This document shows, piece after piece, positions 39,555 through 50,919 of a stretch of 64,000 bases of DNA (within the stretch, counting starts at the first letter, position 1; the number at the start of each line of letters is the position of its first letter). The stretch covers positions 62,001 through 126,000 of the forward strand of contig JADNYJ010000012.1 of the NCBI GenBank assembly GCA_015501075.1, given 5' to 3'. The notes beneath the pieces are model-generated. The model had not been told where the DNA came from. It saw nothing but the letters and a program-made list of their open reading frames with translations, and did no database searches. Source of the DNA: Gymnopilus junonius (taxonomy: Eukaryota; Basidiomycota; Agaricomycetes; Agaricales; Galerinaceae). The translations under genes and the position numbers were made by a program.

Positions 39555-41273
39555 TCACAGTATCTGAACTGGTGAACTATTCCATTCCATGATTTTCCGA
39601 CAAGTTTCAACCAGGGCCTCTCCAAGGTGTTCAAAGTCGGACAGCTGAGTGCTATAATGAGCAATCAAGGAGGATGAGCAATACTGAAGTCCACTTGCAT
39701 CATTGTATATTTGAGCACTTGCCCTCGCGTACCATCGCCCTTTATAGTAAAATGGAGGCACGAAAGTGTTATGAACACCTATTAGTTCGTCTTGGAAGAG
39801 AAAGAACATCTCCTTCGACGGCTTTATGGTTGACGGGATGGGCAGCTCAAAATTAGTCTGGAAACTGAGATGTGAGCAACTTGCTGCATAAACAGAGAAC
39901 TTCAAGAGCTGCACACCATGTTAGCGGTCAGCTCTCCTTCCTCGGTTGAGTCCATGACCTTGGTCCCAAGTATCTTAGCCACTAATCGTCCTCCTTCTAC
40001 AGCAAGAGAGTGGCAATAATCATTGATTTTTTTCTCTCCGCCCAGGCGTCGCCGAAATGCAATAGCTGTAGAAAACATTCAATGACTGCATTCGACAACA
40101 CTGTAGGACTGGCTTACCGAACTCGACGCTCAGGTATGGGACTGGATCAATTAGCCCCGCCCCTGGGTTGAGGGGAGTCCAATAAGTAAATTTGTCCGAT
40201 AAAATATGCATCGGTTTCAAATTAGCTTACAGAAGAACTTGTGAATAAAGTTCGTAGGTTCGGCACCACGTAAAGGGAGAGGCAACCCTGGTAATAACTG
40301 ACTCTGGATCATGTCTTGGTTTCGGAATGGCACATACAACAATGCGCACCCCCTGTGTGCAAAATACCACTTGGAGCAGTTCTGTGCGATTCATTAGAAC
40401 CTACTTTTCGTACATAGGTTGCAAAATATTTACTGCCATCCAAAAGTCAGGATCCGTTTCAGTGAGGTTTATCTCAGCCCTCTCTTGACCCAGAGAATGA
40501 GCAGCATCGACGATACTCCAGACATTTTCCTCGCGGCAAATTTTCACCATGTCTCGCCAAGGTAAAAGCAGACTTGGGTTTGCTGTGATAGACTCCATGA
40601 TAACGACAATTTTTGGAGAATCTCTTGATTTCGACAGCGGTTCCATTGATCTCAAACGCATCTCCTTCTTGACATTGTTAATATGGGCCCGGAATCGTTT
40701 GAGAATTAATTCATGGGAAAGTGATTCTCCGAGGTCGAAGACCGATGTTCGTGGGGCATTTGATATGCTTTTTACGGCCAAAGATATCGATTCCCAGATA
40801 GCATCGGCTGGTATGAAGGATAAAATGGGGAGAAATCGTTGGCCTTGCTTGAGAACTCACTGTGGATGATATAATCCTCGGAAGACCAGTCGAAGTTGCG
40901 CAACACGGTATTCGTGGCTGTTGCAACGTTACTGATGAATACGCACGAATCTGGGTCTGCCCCAACGATCTTAGAAAGAGCTTCTCGGGCTGCACTGACC
41001 CGACCGAAGAGCTGATCTCGAATGAAGAGGTCAGGATCGCCCTCGCATTCTCTGGTCAACGCTTCACAAGCACGTTGGACTGGTTTTGGTATGGTTCCAA
41101 AGGATGCTTTTGTGGTCTTAGTTAAGTGGAATTTTTGAAGTTATAGGCCGTTGTTGCGCACCGTGGTTCAGAAGTATTCTGTCAGAATTGGTGAAGAAAA
41201 GACTTCTGCAATCATGTCCAAAATTCGGCGCTACGAAATCTTTCGATATGGAGAAGGGCGTTTCAAGATCCAT
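39555..41273 (-). CDS. Class V aminotransferase-fold PLP enzyme (isopenicillin-N-epimerase-like)
   Basis: PLP-dependent enzyme of the aminotransferase class V / cysteine-desulfurase superfamily; the reaction is not predictable from sequence. ATG at 41273 (MDLETPFSISKDFVAPNFGH). Visible in order: RILLNHASFGTIPKPVQ over the first intron near 41110-41160; SNVATATNTVLRNFDW near 40920; metal- and cofactor-side VDAAHSLGQ near 40520; PLP lysine in NCSKWYFAHRGCA, assembled over an intron near 40360-40410; LNPGAGLIDPVPYLSVEFG near 40170; and FYYKGRWYARASAQIYND near 39740, ending at 39555. About nine introns. A short insert after IYND, before DFEHLGEALVETC, is unusual and may be an unrecognised intron. 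There is no penicillin-pathway gene nearby, so the epimerase resemblance is only structural. Confidence 0.85.
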
Positions 41274-43349
41274 GTCGTCCGAATTTCAAAATCAGAATGA
41301 TCATGAAGATCAGAAGAAAAAGAGCGGAGTACCCGATCTACGGGCCCAAAAAGCCTTCAGCATGCCTGGGTTCATTTATAGAACCTAATCTTCTCACTTT
41401 CCAGTCAACGAGCCTTGAAATATTCCGCCGTGACATTGGATTTCGCAGCATCTGGACGTAACTTCTGAAATCCGAGTCTTCAACTAGACTCCTCGGCCTG
41501 CCCGGCTTCGTCGACTTGGCCGGCGGCGACCTGTGCGTTCCCACTAGAGGAAAAGGACATTTTCCCTGGCAGATGTCCAGCTATAGGTCGTTTATAAATG
41601 TAAATAGGACGCACACAAGGACGTCGTTTCTAATTCCAGACAGTGGCAGTAAATGAGAAGATGCGAAAATCAACGTTGGGTTTGCGTTGGATGAACTGAG
41701 GCATCTGCGGCCGCCTCCGCGCAATGGCTCCGCATTGCGGTAATGCGGGCCGGTCATTCCTGGAAGATCTCACAGCAAAGCTTGCAGGTTTTTTCTTATT
41801 TCCTACTTGGAATCTATATAAACTGGTGGGAATTCGAGAACAATTACAATGAGTTCGCCAACTTCAGCAAACCTTAGATATGGCCCCGTACGATACCCGT
41901 TCTTTCGCATTCACACTCTCGAGCGGTTAGGAGGGTCACTTCCAGCAGATATCGAGTTAAAAGCTGTCCACATTGCTACGGAAGGCACCGGGATTGAAAT
42001 GCCGGACCGGTACCTTGTTAGTTAGTCCGGCCGACGGTGGGAAAAAAAAATTTGTACACCTTCAAAATGAGCAGTAAAAAGGGCATTTGAGCACACAAAT
42101 AGTATCCTCCTGTCATACAGACATGTAGAAACTTGTTCTAGCAACAGTATTGGATTATAATATTCGCAAAAGACTGTTGTTTCTATCTATGACGTCATCA
42201 GCATGAGGCTCACCTCGCCAAATATGGTAAGGTTGGACAAAGCGTACGCCAGCAAGCCAGACTCAGGAGACTATCTCAAATATTAATGACAGAAAAAGGG
42301 ACAGAAAAGATTTGAGGAGGCAAAAGAGCTAGGAAATGATGCCATATTTCCAAATTAGGTATATCCGGCAAATCCCGAGTTAGTTAGTTCAGCCATGGCC
42401 GACGAAAAAAAAAAAAGGTGGCCAGGTCAAATACTGGTGCCCCCTTGATTCAACCTGGCTACGGAAGATAAAACCAGTTTAGTAGACGAAACTAACATTT
42501 TTAGAGACAGCGATTTAAAAAAATGGAAATAATCTTCTCACCTTTTGTGCGTTGGTTTTCTTTAGCATGGTGTTTATCTTTATTCAGCTCAGAAGCATGA
42601 TAATAGCTTGATGAACAGGATTGTTACTCCATTGCTTTAACTTCTTGAGGACGAAACGATAAAGAAGATGACTCCGTCATGTGGTCCTACCCAAAGAAGC
42701 AGATATGTGAAGAAGCATCTTTTCTACCAGATGTCTAGTTGATCACGTCGCAAAGAAGTAAGTACCATAACAAATCCCTTTCAAGTCTGGTATCTGGAAC
42801 GTGTGATACCACGAAGATGCAGAAACAAGTCGTCGAGTGCGCTTACATATGGCGTGAAGGCTGGCAAGCTTACGCGGTCAGAAGGTATCAAAAAAGAGGT
42901 GATTTTCCAAAAGCTGATAAGGTAAAAAAATGAAAACAATGGGACGACGGAAAGAAAGTTAGAAACGAGTCGCTGTGGTAAGGTTTCGGAAATACCCGCA
43001 CATGGTCTTGAGCCGAGCGGCCTGAGTCTACCGTGACCACGCCTGACGGAACATCTTCGTTCGCGAGACTTCTTTTTCACCGAATTTACCTCTTGCTATC
43101 TTGTCTAGGTCTACAGGGAAATCTTGGAGATACTTAGTACAACAGGTGGACTGCAAGTGGCGGACCGCTCGCAGGGCTGGGCGAACTTCGAGGTTGACAT
43201 TGTCTATGTCATGCCTCTCGATGAACTCACTTGACCCTCCTTTTCTCCATGTGAATACATCATATGCAGGTTCTTCTGTGGCCTTTATAATTGCGGTAGT
43301 ATGTATGATTGGATTTCAGCCTTCCTGCTGGCAATTTTTCTCTCCTACG
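41274..43349. other. Gene-poor intergenic region (2.1 kb)
   Basis: AT-rich stretch between the aminotransferase and GH95 starts. It contains a 58-codon ORF behind a TATA box (41849-42025), a perfect TGACGTCA palindrome at 42190-42197, and two related segments (about 42016-42050 and 42380-42415), each with TTAGTTAGT, a GGCCGACG block and a 9-12 base A-run. No larger coding unit was recognised. Confidence 0.5.
41849..42025 (+). CDS. Candidate 58-residue ORF or 5' exon, unknown
   Basis: An ATG at 41849 lies 27 bp after a TATATAAA box (41815-41822), a textbook core-promoter spacing. The frame (MSSPTSANLRYGPVRYPFFR onward) runs 58 codons to a TAG at 42023-42025. A GTACCT just before the stop could be a splice donor, in which case this is only a first exon; I could not find a convincing second exon. 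The residue composition is unremarkable, with neither signal peptide nor CaaX end. It may be a truncated gene. Confidence 0.3.
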   Translation: MSSPTSANLRYGPVRYPFFRIHTLERLGGSLPADIELKAVHIATEGTGIEMPDRYLVS

Positions 43350-46300
43350 ATGTGGACGAGCTTCTTTTCGATACAACTCGCACAGCTGCTCTTCGTGCTT
43401 TTTCGTCCTACTGCGTCTGCGCCTTCAGGCTTCCCTAAATCTGGAAATGGCCTTTGGTATAACCAAACTGGTGATGTATGGTCTAGAGAATGGCTCCCTG
43501 TTGGCAATGGATACTTGGGCGGTAAGGGCAGTGGCTTCCAGATTCCAGCATAGACTAACTTTCTGAAACAGCAACTGTTCCCGGAGGAACAGTGCTGGAA
43601 ACAACTCAATTAAATATTGAGTCTCTCTGGTCTGGAGGCCCATTCGCTGACCCGGTATATCATCAACGGTGTATATATTTCTTCCTAGGATCTCATTCAT
43701 CTCTTGGCAGACATACAACGGGGGGAATAAGCAACCCTCTGAGCAGGCGGAAACCGCTGGTATTATGCAAACCTTCAGGAAGTGGATTTTCCAGAACGTG
43801 ACAGGCGACATCGATAGTAATTATTTTTATTTCTTTCCTCGTTCAGCTTATTAACGTGCCATCCATCAGATATCGACGCCCTTACGACCGACCAAGGACA
43901 ATATGGTGCGTAAATCCTCTGAAACTTTATGTCTTTCTTTCTGTCAACACGTTTTCTTTTCTCCGCAGGTTCCTATGCAGGAGCTGGGTGTCTATTAGCC
44001 ACTCTATCTACTATTGCGCCCATTTCCAACTATGGTCGTTGGCTGGACCTAGACCAAGGTCTCGCGGTGACATCTTGGACACAAGGCAGCGTTGATTTAA
44101 CTCGGTACATATATGATATTTTTTCCTTGCTTTTTCCAGACTGATGTTACCATGCCACGAAATAAGTACGACATTTTGCTCTAATCCGACAAAAGCATGC
44201 GTTCAGCATGTCGGGGCAGAGAACGGTCCTCTTCCGAACCTGACTTATGCCTTCAGTGTCGCCTTGGAGTCTGGCCTTCCCGCTCCGAATATCACCTGTC
44301 AAAACTTCACCTCCCTACTCGTAAATGGGTTCGTGTCTAAATCGCCGCCCGGGATGTCCTATGCTATTGTCTTCAGCGCCTTTGCGACTCCTCCCTCAAG
44401 GGTGCAATGTATACAATTCCCAGTGCCGTTTGGGTCGCCTCCAAATGCGACTCTTCAGGTCATTACCCCGTCTGACGCAACGAATACCGAAGCTTGGATT
44501 ACCTGGATAGGCGATACTGAGTATGACATAGACGCTGGAGACTCTGCCCACAACTTCACATTCGCTGGTCAGAACCCTGTCACGAAGCTGCAGGCCCAAC
44601 TTCCTACATCTGGCTCCTCTAATTATCAGGCCTTGCTACAGCAACACACTGCAGATATCAAGAGCGCCCTTTCCGATTCCTTCGCGCTTGATCTGGGTCA
44701 AAGACCCAATTTGGATTTGCCTACGAATGTTCTCAGGTCTCAGTATACTACTATTGATGGGCCGCAGAGTAATGCATATCTGGACTGGCTGTTGTTCAAC
44801 TATGGTCGCTACTTGCTTGTCAGTAGTTCGCGCGGTGTCCTTCCTGCCAACCTTCAAGGGAAATGGGCAAACGGTGTTGGTAACGCATGGAGCGCTGGTG
44901 AGTGGATTCACAACTTCTTTTTGAAGAACTACCGATTCACAGCATTCCATTTCAACCAACCAGACTATCGCAAGTATATTTCATAGTATTTCTGGTTCAC
45001 GACGAACTAACCAATCGTCTAAGATGCTAACATCAATCTTCAAATGAATTATTGGATGGCTGAAATGACTGGCTTGAGTAGCTTGACTCCCTCATTATTT
45101 AATTATATCGAAGTGAGCCCACGAGTCCTGTCAAACTGGCCTGAGAACTTGGTCATATATTTCTAACAGAAAACCTGGGCACCTCGTGGAGCGTATACTG
45201 CTCAGGTTTTGTACAATATTTCTCGGGGATGGGTAGTGCACGATGAGGTAGAGCTCTTGATACTCGTACTGCCATGACTAACCGTTTATATTTCACAGAT
45301 GAACGTATGTCGAGGCAGGCTTTAAAGGCATGATCTTTTTTACTAATTGTGGCATAAGATTTTTGGACACACCGGAATGAAGGGAGGAGGAAACACCGCA
45401 GAATGGGCTGATTATCCTGGTTTGGGATCTCACTGGTATTCCTGTATAGTGCTTTCTGACGTGGAAATATACAGAGTCGGCAGTCTGGATGGTACGTCTT
45501 CTAAATAAAGACTAATTCAAGGTCGCAGTTAATTACTCGCTCCAGATGTTCCATGTTTGGGATCACTTTGATCACACGAATGATGTTGCCTGGTGGAAGG
45601 CTCAAGGATGGCCGTTAGTCAAAGTAAGCATGCTCCTTTCTTTCTTCACGTATAGGATATTGATAACAGTACACTGCAAGGGAGTGGCTAGCTTCCATCT
45701 TGAAAAATTGATACCCGATTTGCACTTTAATGACTCAACTCTTGTCGTTGCGCCTTGTAATTCTCCAGAGCAAGCGCCTATTACCTTCGGTACATTGTCA
45801 TCGTTTTTCTCAAAATCAGGAACGATGATATTTATTTTTACTTGTCTCAGGCTGTGCTCACGCCCAACAAACTATCTGGCAGCTCTTCAATGCTGTTGAG
45901 AAAGGCTTCGAGGCTTCGGGCGACAATGATACTGCATTTCTGGAAGGTAATGGTCGTTTATTCTTGTTCTTGTCAAATCATGTCCTAATCGTTTATGCCA
46001 TGAATTTCCAGAGATACGCTCCGTGCGGGCTAAGATGGACAAAGGGTTAAGAATCGGCTCCTGGGGCCAACTCCAAGGTCGTTAATCAGTCTTAAGATTC
46101 TGTGATGAAGTGACTAAATGTCATGGCTTTAACTTCAGAATGGAAAGTCGACCAGGATTCCCCAACAGATACCCATCGTCACCTTTCTCATCTCGTAGGA
46201 TTATACCCAGGATACGCAATCACCAATTTCGACCCTTCGTCTTCAGTCCAAGGGACTGGCATAGCACAACATTATACTAAGGCTCAGATATTGGCGGCTG

Positions 46301-46940
46301 CGGGTACTAGTTTGTTGCACCGTGGTAATGGTACTGGACCAGATGCAGACTCTGGTTGGGAGAAGGCATGGCGCGCAGCTGCATGGGCGCAGTTGAAGAA
46401 TACTTCGATGTTCTACCACGAGTTATCAGTAAGTTCTTTAAACATATTCTTTATGTTAAATTCGAGGAGTCACTGAGTGTCCAATCAGTTTGCTCTGTCT
46501 GAGAACTTTGGACCCAATCTGTTCAGTTTATACAATCCGTATGATCCTGACCCGATTTTCCAAATCGACGCAAACTTCGGTTTCCCTGCAGCGGTCATGG
46601 TATACATTTGTTCTGCATCTTATTGATTTCCTATTTACTGATAATTAAATAGAATGGTCTGCTCCAAGCGCCGGACGTCGCGAGCATCACTACACCTCTT
46701 ACCGTCACACTTCTGCCTACTCTCCCTTCCCAGTGGCCTTCCGGGTCAATTCGAGGTGCACGCCTTCGCGGAGGTATAACAGTTAGTATTCAATGGAGTA
46801 AAAGCAAGCTCAAGTCCGTGAATTTTGCGGTCGACTCTGGCGCGAACGTGAGGGAGAGACTGGTCAATGTTGTTTATGATAGTCGGGTCATCGCTTCGTT
46901 TACTACCTCAGCTGGGTTGAAGAAGTCTATCAACCTTTAA
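43350..46940 (+). CDS. Secreted GH95 alpha-L-fucosidase-family glycoside hydrolase
   Basis: Extracellular GH95 enzyme (alpha-L-fucosidase/galactosidase family), probably trimming fucosylated plant xyloglucan or glycans. ATG at 43350 gives signal peptide [23 protein letters not shown]. The N-terminal domain begins [21 protein letters not shown], followed by [12 protein letters not shown] near 43620. The catalytic (alpha/alpha)6 region contains [13 protein letters not shown] near 45030-45060 with the two active-site Asn, HDEMNIFGHTG near 45300-45370, [12 protein letters not shown] near 45760 with the candidate catalytic Glu, [14 protein letters not shown] near 46165 and [13 protein letters not shown] near 46565. 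It ends LKKSINL at the TAA. Roughly 14 introns; the one at about 44970-45023 uses a GC donor. The frame is otherwise continuous. Confidence 0.93.
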
Positions 46941-47121
46941 AAATTTAACATATTACTGTCTGTATAGGACTCCCACACTTTCTTGTGTATGTACATTGCA
47001 CACACGTCGGAGCTGCTAATGGTCATTTATATGAGCGTGGCTACGAAATAGGGGCTCCTCGTGACCGGACGCGACTTGATCGATTTCAGATTCGCGTGCT
47101 CGACTTTGCCCCTTGTTCTTC

Positions 47122-48569
47122 ATGGCTGCTCTACCTGACTTATCCTTTGACTATGTTTCATCAGATGAAATCCCTGCAGCTCTTGAGATTGAGCAGCTGG
47201 GTACGCAAGCTCCTTTATTCCGAGTCCCCTATGTCATTGACATGTTTGCTTGCTGCAGGATACCCAACAGACGAGGCTGCGTCCGAAGCCAGCTTTAGGT
47301 ACCGACTTCATAGAAACGGTCAGATAAACGATCTCTAATACATTATAGGCTCCGTCAATCACAAGCAGGAGACCTCTTCCTTGGCGCTTACGAGCAAAAT
47401 GTTAGCTCAAGCTCAAAACCTCGGAAACTCGTAGGATACATCTGTGCGACGCTTTCACCCGATACGACCCTCACACACCACTCCATGTCTACCCATATTC
47501 CTGAATCCTCGTCTGTGTGTATTCACTCTGTCTGTGTCTTCCTTCCCACCGACGGAAGGGTATAGGACTGGCGCTGATGAAAGAATACCTTGCGAACTGG
47601 AGAGGGCAAATGAAACCAGAAACGCCAAGTACGAGCGCGTTTTGTTGATCGTGCACGAGGAGTTGAGGGACTTTTACGAGAAAGCTGGGTTTGAGTGGTT
47701 GGGAAAGAGTGACGTCGTGCACGGGTCTAAACCTTGGTTTGAGATGAGAAAGCAACTCGAATCGTCCACCTTCATGAAGGCAGGGAATCTCCGGTACAAA
47801 TGCTAGCAGGACAGCAATCAATGCCTCCCGGAGTCCTGGAGGCTCTGCGCCGCCCGAGCAATCCTTCACCGTCCTCAAAACTTATTTCAGACTTTCCCAA
47901 TGCACTTTCGGACGTTCTGGATCCGAATGGGAAACGCGAAGGCGTTTCAGTGAACAAGTACGATCTTCTCTGCCCCCGGAGTGATTGTGGGAGCATCATT
48001 TTGAAGAAGGGAGTGGGGGAATGGGTCGAGAGAGCGAGTGTTCAGGTACTTGTCGGCCTTTTTCCCGATTTATAAGTAGCATTTTTGCTTATTCTTTTCT
48101 GTATAGATGGAACCGCTGGGTACACTCAGCCAATCTTCCTCCTCTTCCATCACCTCCAGAGACCGCTCAGTGGTGGTTAATCACACCGTCACCTATGGAG
48201 TTGAGAATATTGGGTTTACACGTCCTGTTCAAGCCCTCGTTGAATCAGGTATGTATAGCCATTTTGCGTAATATTACAGACCCTCTAACTATTTTATGTA
48301 TTCCAGGAGGCAGACTGAAACTTCTAACGTGTGCTGAGTGTGATCTTGGTCCCTTGGGGTGGTGTCAGGAAGGAGGTTCCGAATTTTGGCTGGCTTGTTC
48401 TCGCGTTGCTTATCGGCATGATTCTACTCGATGCACAATATTTCTACCATATAACGCGTTCAGGTTTAGAATTTTGGGATTCAAGTTCCTGAGATTCTCT
48501 TTTGCAAACCAATGGACAAGAATAAGGTTAGGGCAGACGGAGAAAAGACAGAAGTGTATGTTATTATAA
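47122..48569 (+). CDS. GNAT acetyltransferase fused to an MSS4-like domain (multiple frame slips as read)
   Basis: The N-terminal part resembles fungal arylalkylamine/polyamine GNAT N-acetyltransferases: MAALPDLSFDYVSSDEIP, acetyl-CoA motif HRRKGIGLALMKEYLA near 47555-47590, FYEKAGFEWLGKSD and HGSKPWFEMRK near 47720-47750. The C-terminal part resembles MSS4/RABIF, a zinc-binding Rab chaperone: LLCPRSDCGS near 47970 and LLTCAECDLGPLGWC near 48325, with two Cys pairs. These pieces lie in several frames. One-base gaps at about 47537, 47593, 47771 and 48201 would join most of them, and at least one further frame change falls near 48110-48150. Four introns are visible (about 47200, 47300, 48045-48106, 48249-48305). 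The stop at 48569 is uncertain; a shorter end just after AYR is likely. Pseudogene or homopolymer undercalls; I favour the latter. Confidence 0.75.
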
Positions 48570-48775
48570 TAAAACAAGGGTCATGACAAAATATCCACAA
48601 TGAGGTTAAGACTTCCACAGGAAAAGAGTGGGGTAAATGTGAGTAGAGACAGACGAGTAATCGTATGTCGGGCGGAGAAGAGCCGGTCTGAACTAATCCA
48701 TAGACGTGAGCGGTTCGTGTACTATGCACGAAGGAGGATAAGAGGTGATCTGGCATGGCGCGGGGCAAGGTAATG

Positions 48776-49743
48776 CTATGTCTTGAAGCGAATGATGAGG
48801 ACGAGAAGGATGAAAATCAATACTCCAATAGCGACAACAGAGCCTATCATTCAAAGAAATCATCTCAGAAATAAGCCTCGATTTAACAACCGTAAAGACA
48901 ACAAACCGTTCTCTTTGGCTCCTTTTGCGACCCGATCGAGCTTTCGCCTGGCCCTACCAAGTCTTCCTTCGGTTCGGTCGACCTCGGCATCCAGCTCTTG
49001 CAGCAAACCGTGATGAACATCTAGCTCTTCGTTAATCTGGACCGAGATGTTATGTTGTCTGGTGATGGAATGCGAGAGTCGATCCAAATGCTGATCTTGT
49101 TCTAGCATGAGTGGGATCAGACCTTGGGAATACAACGAAAGATAAAACAGCCTACCCTGCATGATAAATTGTTGGGTATGAAGCATAGTGCCCGTATCTG
49201 GGGGTTCAACGCCGAAACCTTGCTCTGGATCATCTGTATATGGCGCGAATGTTGGGTTGGATAGTAATGAGTCTCGTGCAGCGTTAGGTCGAGTGGGAAT
49301 AGGTTGTTTGATGGGATCGGGTGAAGGCGAGCGCGATGACGATGAGGGTGAATCGTTGTCAATACTAAATTATATAAAGAAATAAAAAGTCAGCCCAAGA
49401 GAAGCTTGCGATACGAGTAGCAAAGCTGCGGAACAATGCAATGCGCGCCACCAACGGCCTACCTGGGTATCTCTGCTCGTTCCTCCTCCCAAAGCATCCC
49501 TCGCATCCGATCGTATTGGTTTCTCAGGAGCTTGGCGGCCTCGGAAGACGCACCCTCCTGCATCTCCATTGCGAGTATTCCTTCCCGCAGCTGGTTCAAG
49601 TTCTTCTTGATTTGAGGATAATGCAGGGAGCTGCCGCCGGATGAGGAGTCGGCAGAGAAAGATGGTAAGGTCTGTAGCCGCTGTCGTTCGAGGAGTAACG
49701 AAAGGGTTTTGGTAGAAACTGCGGTGAGTTTGGCGAGCGACAT
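48776..49743 (-). CDS. syn8: Qc-SNARE, syntaxin-8/Syn8-like
   Basis: Membrane fusion protein of the endosomal/vacuolar pathway. ATG at 49743 (MSLAKLTAVSTKTLSLLLER). An N-terminal helical domain covers roughly the first 100 residues. A Ser/Pro-rich linker follows (IDNDSPSSSRSPSPDP). The t-SNARE coiled coil (DQHLDRLSHSITRQHNIS through LDAEVDRTEGRLGRARRKL) lies near 48930-49110. A single C-terminal anchor (VVAIGVLIFILLVLIIRFKT) ends at 48776. Four exons, with introns at about 49370-49460, 49125-49160 and 48842-48905. Length (about 235 residues), domain order and tail anchor all fit Syn8. Frame intact. Confidence 0.88.
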
Positions 49744-50150
49744 TTGGGTCGCTCTCGAGGTAGCTGTCGGTGGTAATGTAAGGTCGCAAGGAGGAGAACG
49801 CAGCAGCCGGTGCTCAACACTGCCAAGACTCTCACGTGCACAAATTTAAACTTGTCCTCTCCCATCTGCCTTCAACCACACGCTTCTTTATATCGAATTT
49901 CTAGCGCCCTGCATGCCTTTCCTCGCCGATACGATACTGACTTTATTCAGACTCATTAGTTACTATGTCGACTCCCGAAACGCAGTCTAAAAATTTTACT
50001 GGACTAAACATCAAGCGACACTTTACGAATTTCGTGCATGCCGTATTCTAGTTTGAACACAATAAACTTGTTCCTGCAAGTTCTCCAGAATCAATGACAT
50101 CTCACAGGCAGTCTTCTCAAAGCCGCTCCAACTCCATCATTCGGTTTTAG
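49744..50150. other. Intergenic region upstream of the SNARE gene (0.4 kb)
   Basis: It contains the SNARE promoter and the 3' flank of the uncharacterised gene ending at 50151. I see no gene or motif in it. Confidence 0.5.
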
Positions 50151-50770
50151 TCAGGAGCCACATTTATTGCCAACAACACCCTCTGGCCCTGCAGTATAGA
50201 CCGATTTGAACTTGGACTGAGGGTAAGAGTCTTTCGGGGATTTTCTTGGGACGAGGTATTTGACGTCGGTGAGCCATTCGCATCGTTCGAACAACTCGTT
50301 CATAGTGCTGAAATCTTTCACCCTTTCGTTCCCGACTTGGGCTACGAGTTTGATGTTGTATCAATGCGCAAATACTTATGGTCAGCAAGTCCTGGTTTTG
50401 TTCGAAGGATTCTTTCAGGGCTACGAGTGGAATGGAAATATAAGGGTTATCCAGTACCACGAAATGAAGATACGCTATTGGCGTGTCGGAACGAATGCCT
50501 TGCAGACCAGATATCGACCATGCTTTAACGACGGAAGATTTGTCATTCTGTGCGAAAAATCGATAACTATCTTTCCTATCTCGAGCGGGAAGAGAAGTCA
50601 TGAAGGCGAACGAATCCATGAGAACTCAAAAGAAGTAATCACGTCAGATTGCAATCTGTTTGGAGTCACTGTACTTACGTGTATTCGGATCGCAATGACA
50701 TCAGACTCTGAGCGCTTGAGCGCCCACAGGACCAAATCAGGATCAACATCGGGTTTTAAATCGCGAGCGG
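50151..50770 (-). pseudogene. 5'-truncated remnant of an uncharacterised gene
   Basis: Minus-strand exon-like blocks: 50770-50679 encodes RDLKPDVDPDLVLWALKRSE through AIRIH with a GTAAGT donor. From about 50624 comes MDSFAFMTSLPARDRKDSYR, running to HFVVLDNPYISIPLVALKES and DLLTI. After a short intron (about 50340-50380) comes VKDFSTMNELFERCEWLTD through GPEGVVGNKCGS, with a stop at 50151. The composition looks protein-coding, but the first junction does not keep frame and no start codon or upstream exon is present before hydrolase 2 ends at 50920. I do not recognise the family. It could be a full gene damaged by base-calling errors. Confidence 0.4.
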
Positions 50771-50919
50771 CTGATTATCTAGTATGCCGTCTTCTGGCCT
50801 CTTGCTGCTGCCTTCGATCGGTGAATTTTGTCACAGTCCGGTATTAAACAATGCTCTAACAGGTCGGTATTCTGAAATATTCAAGTCTCAATTTACATAA
50901 ATGGTACAACGTCGACTAG

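Noticed and set aside
42030..42415. Two A-runs (9 and 12 bases) that could be retroposon tails
   Set aside because: No target-site duplications, reverse transcriptase or SINE-like boxes seen; A-runs of this size occur in introns elsewhere in the window.
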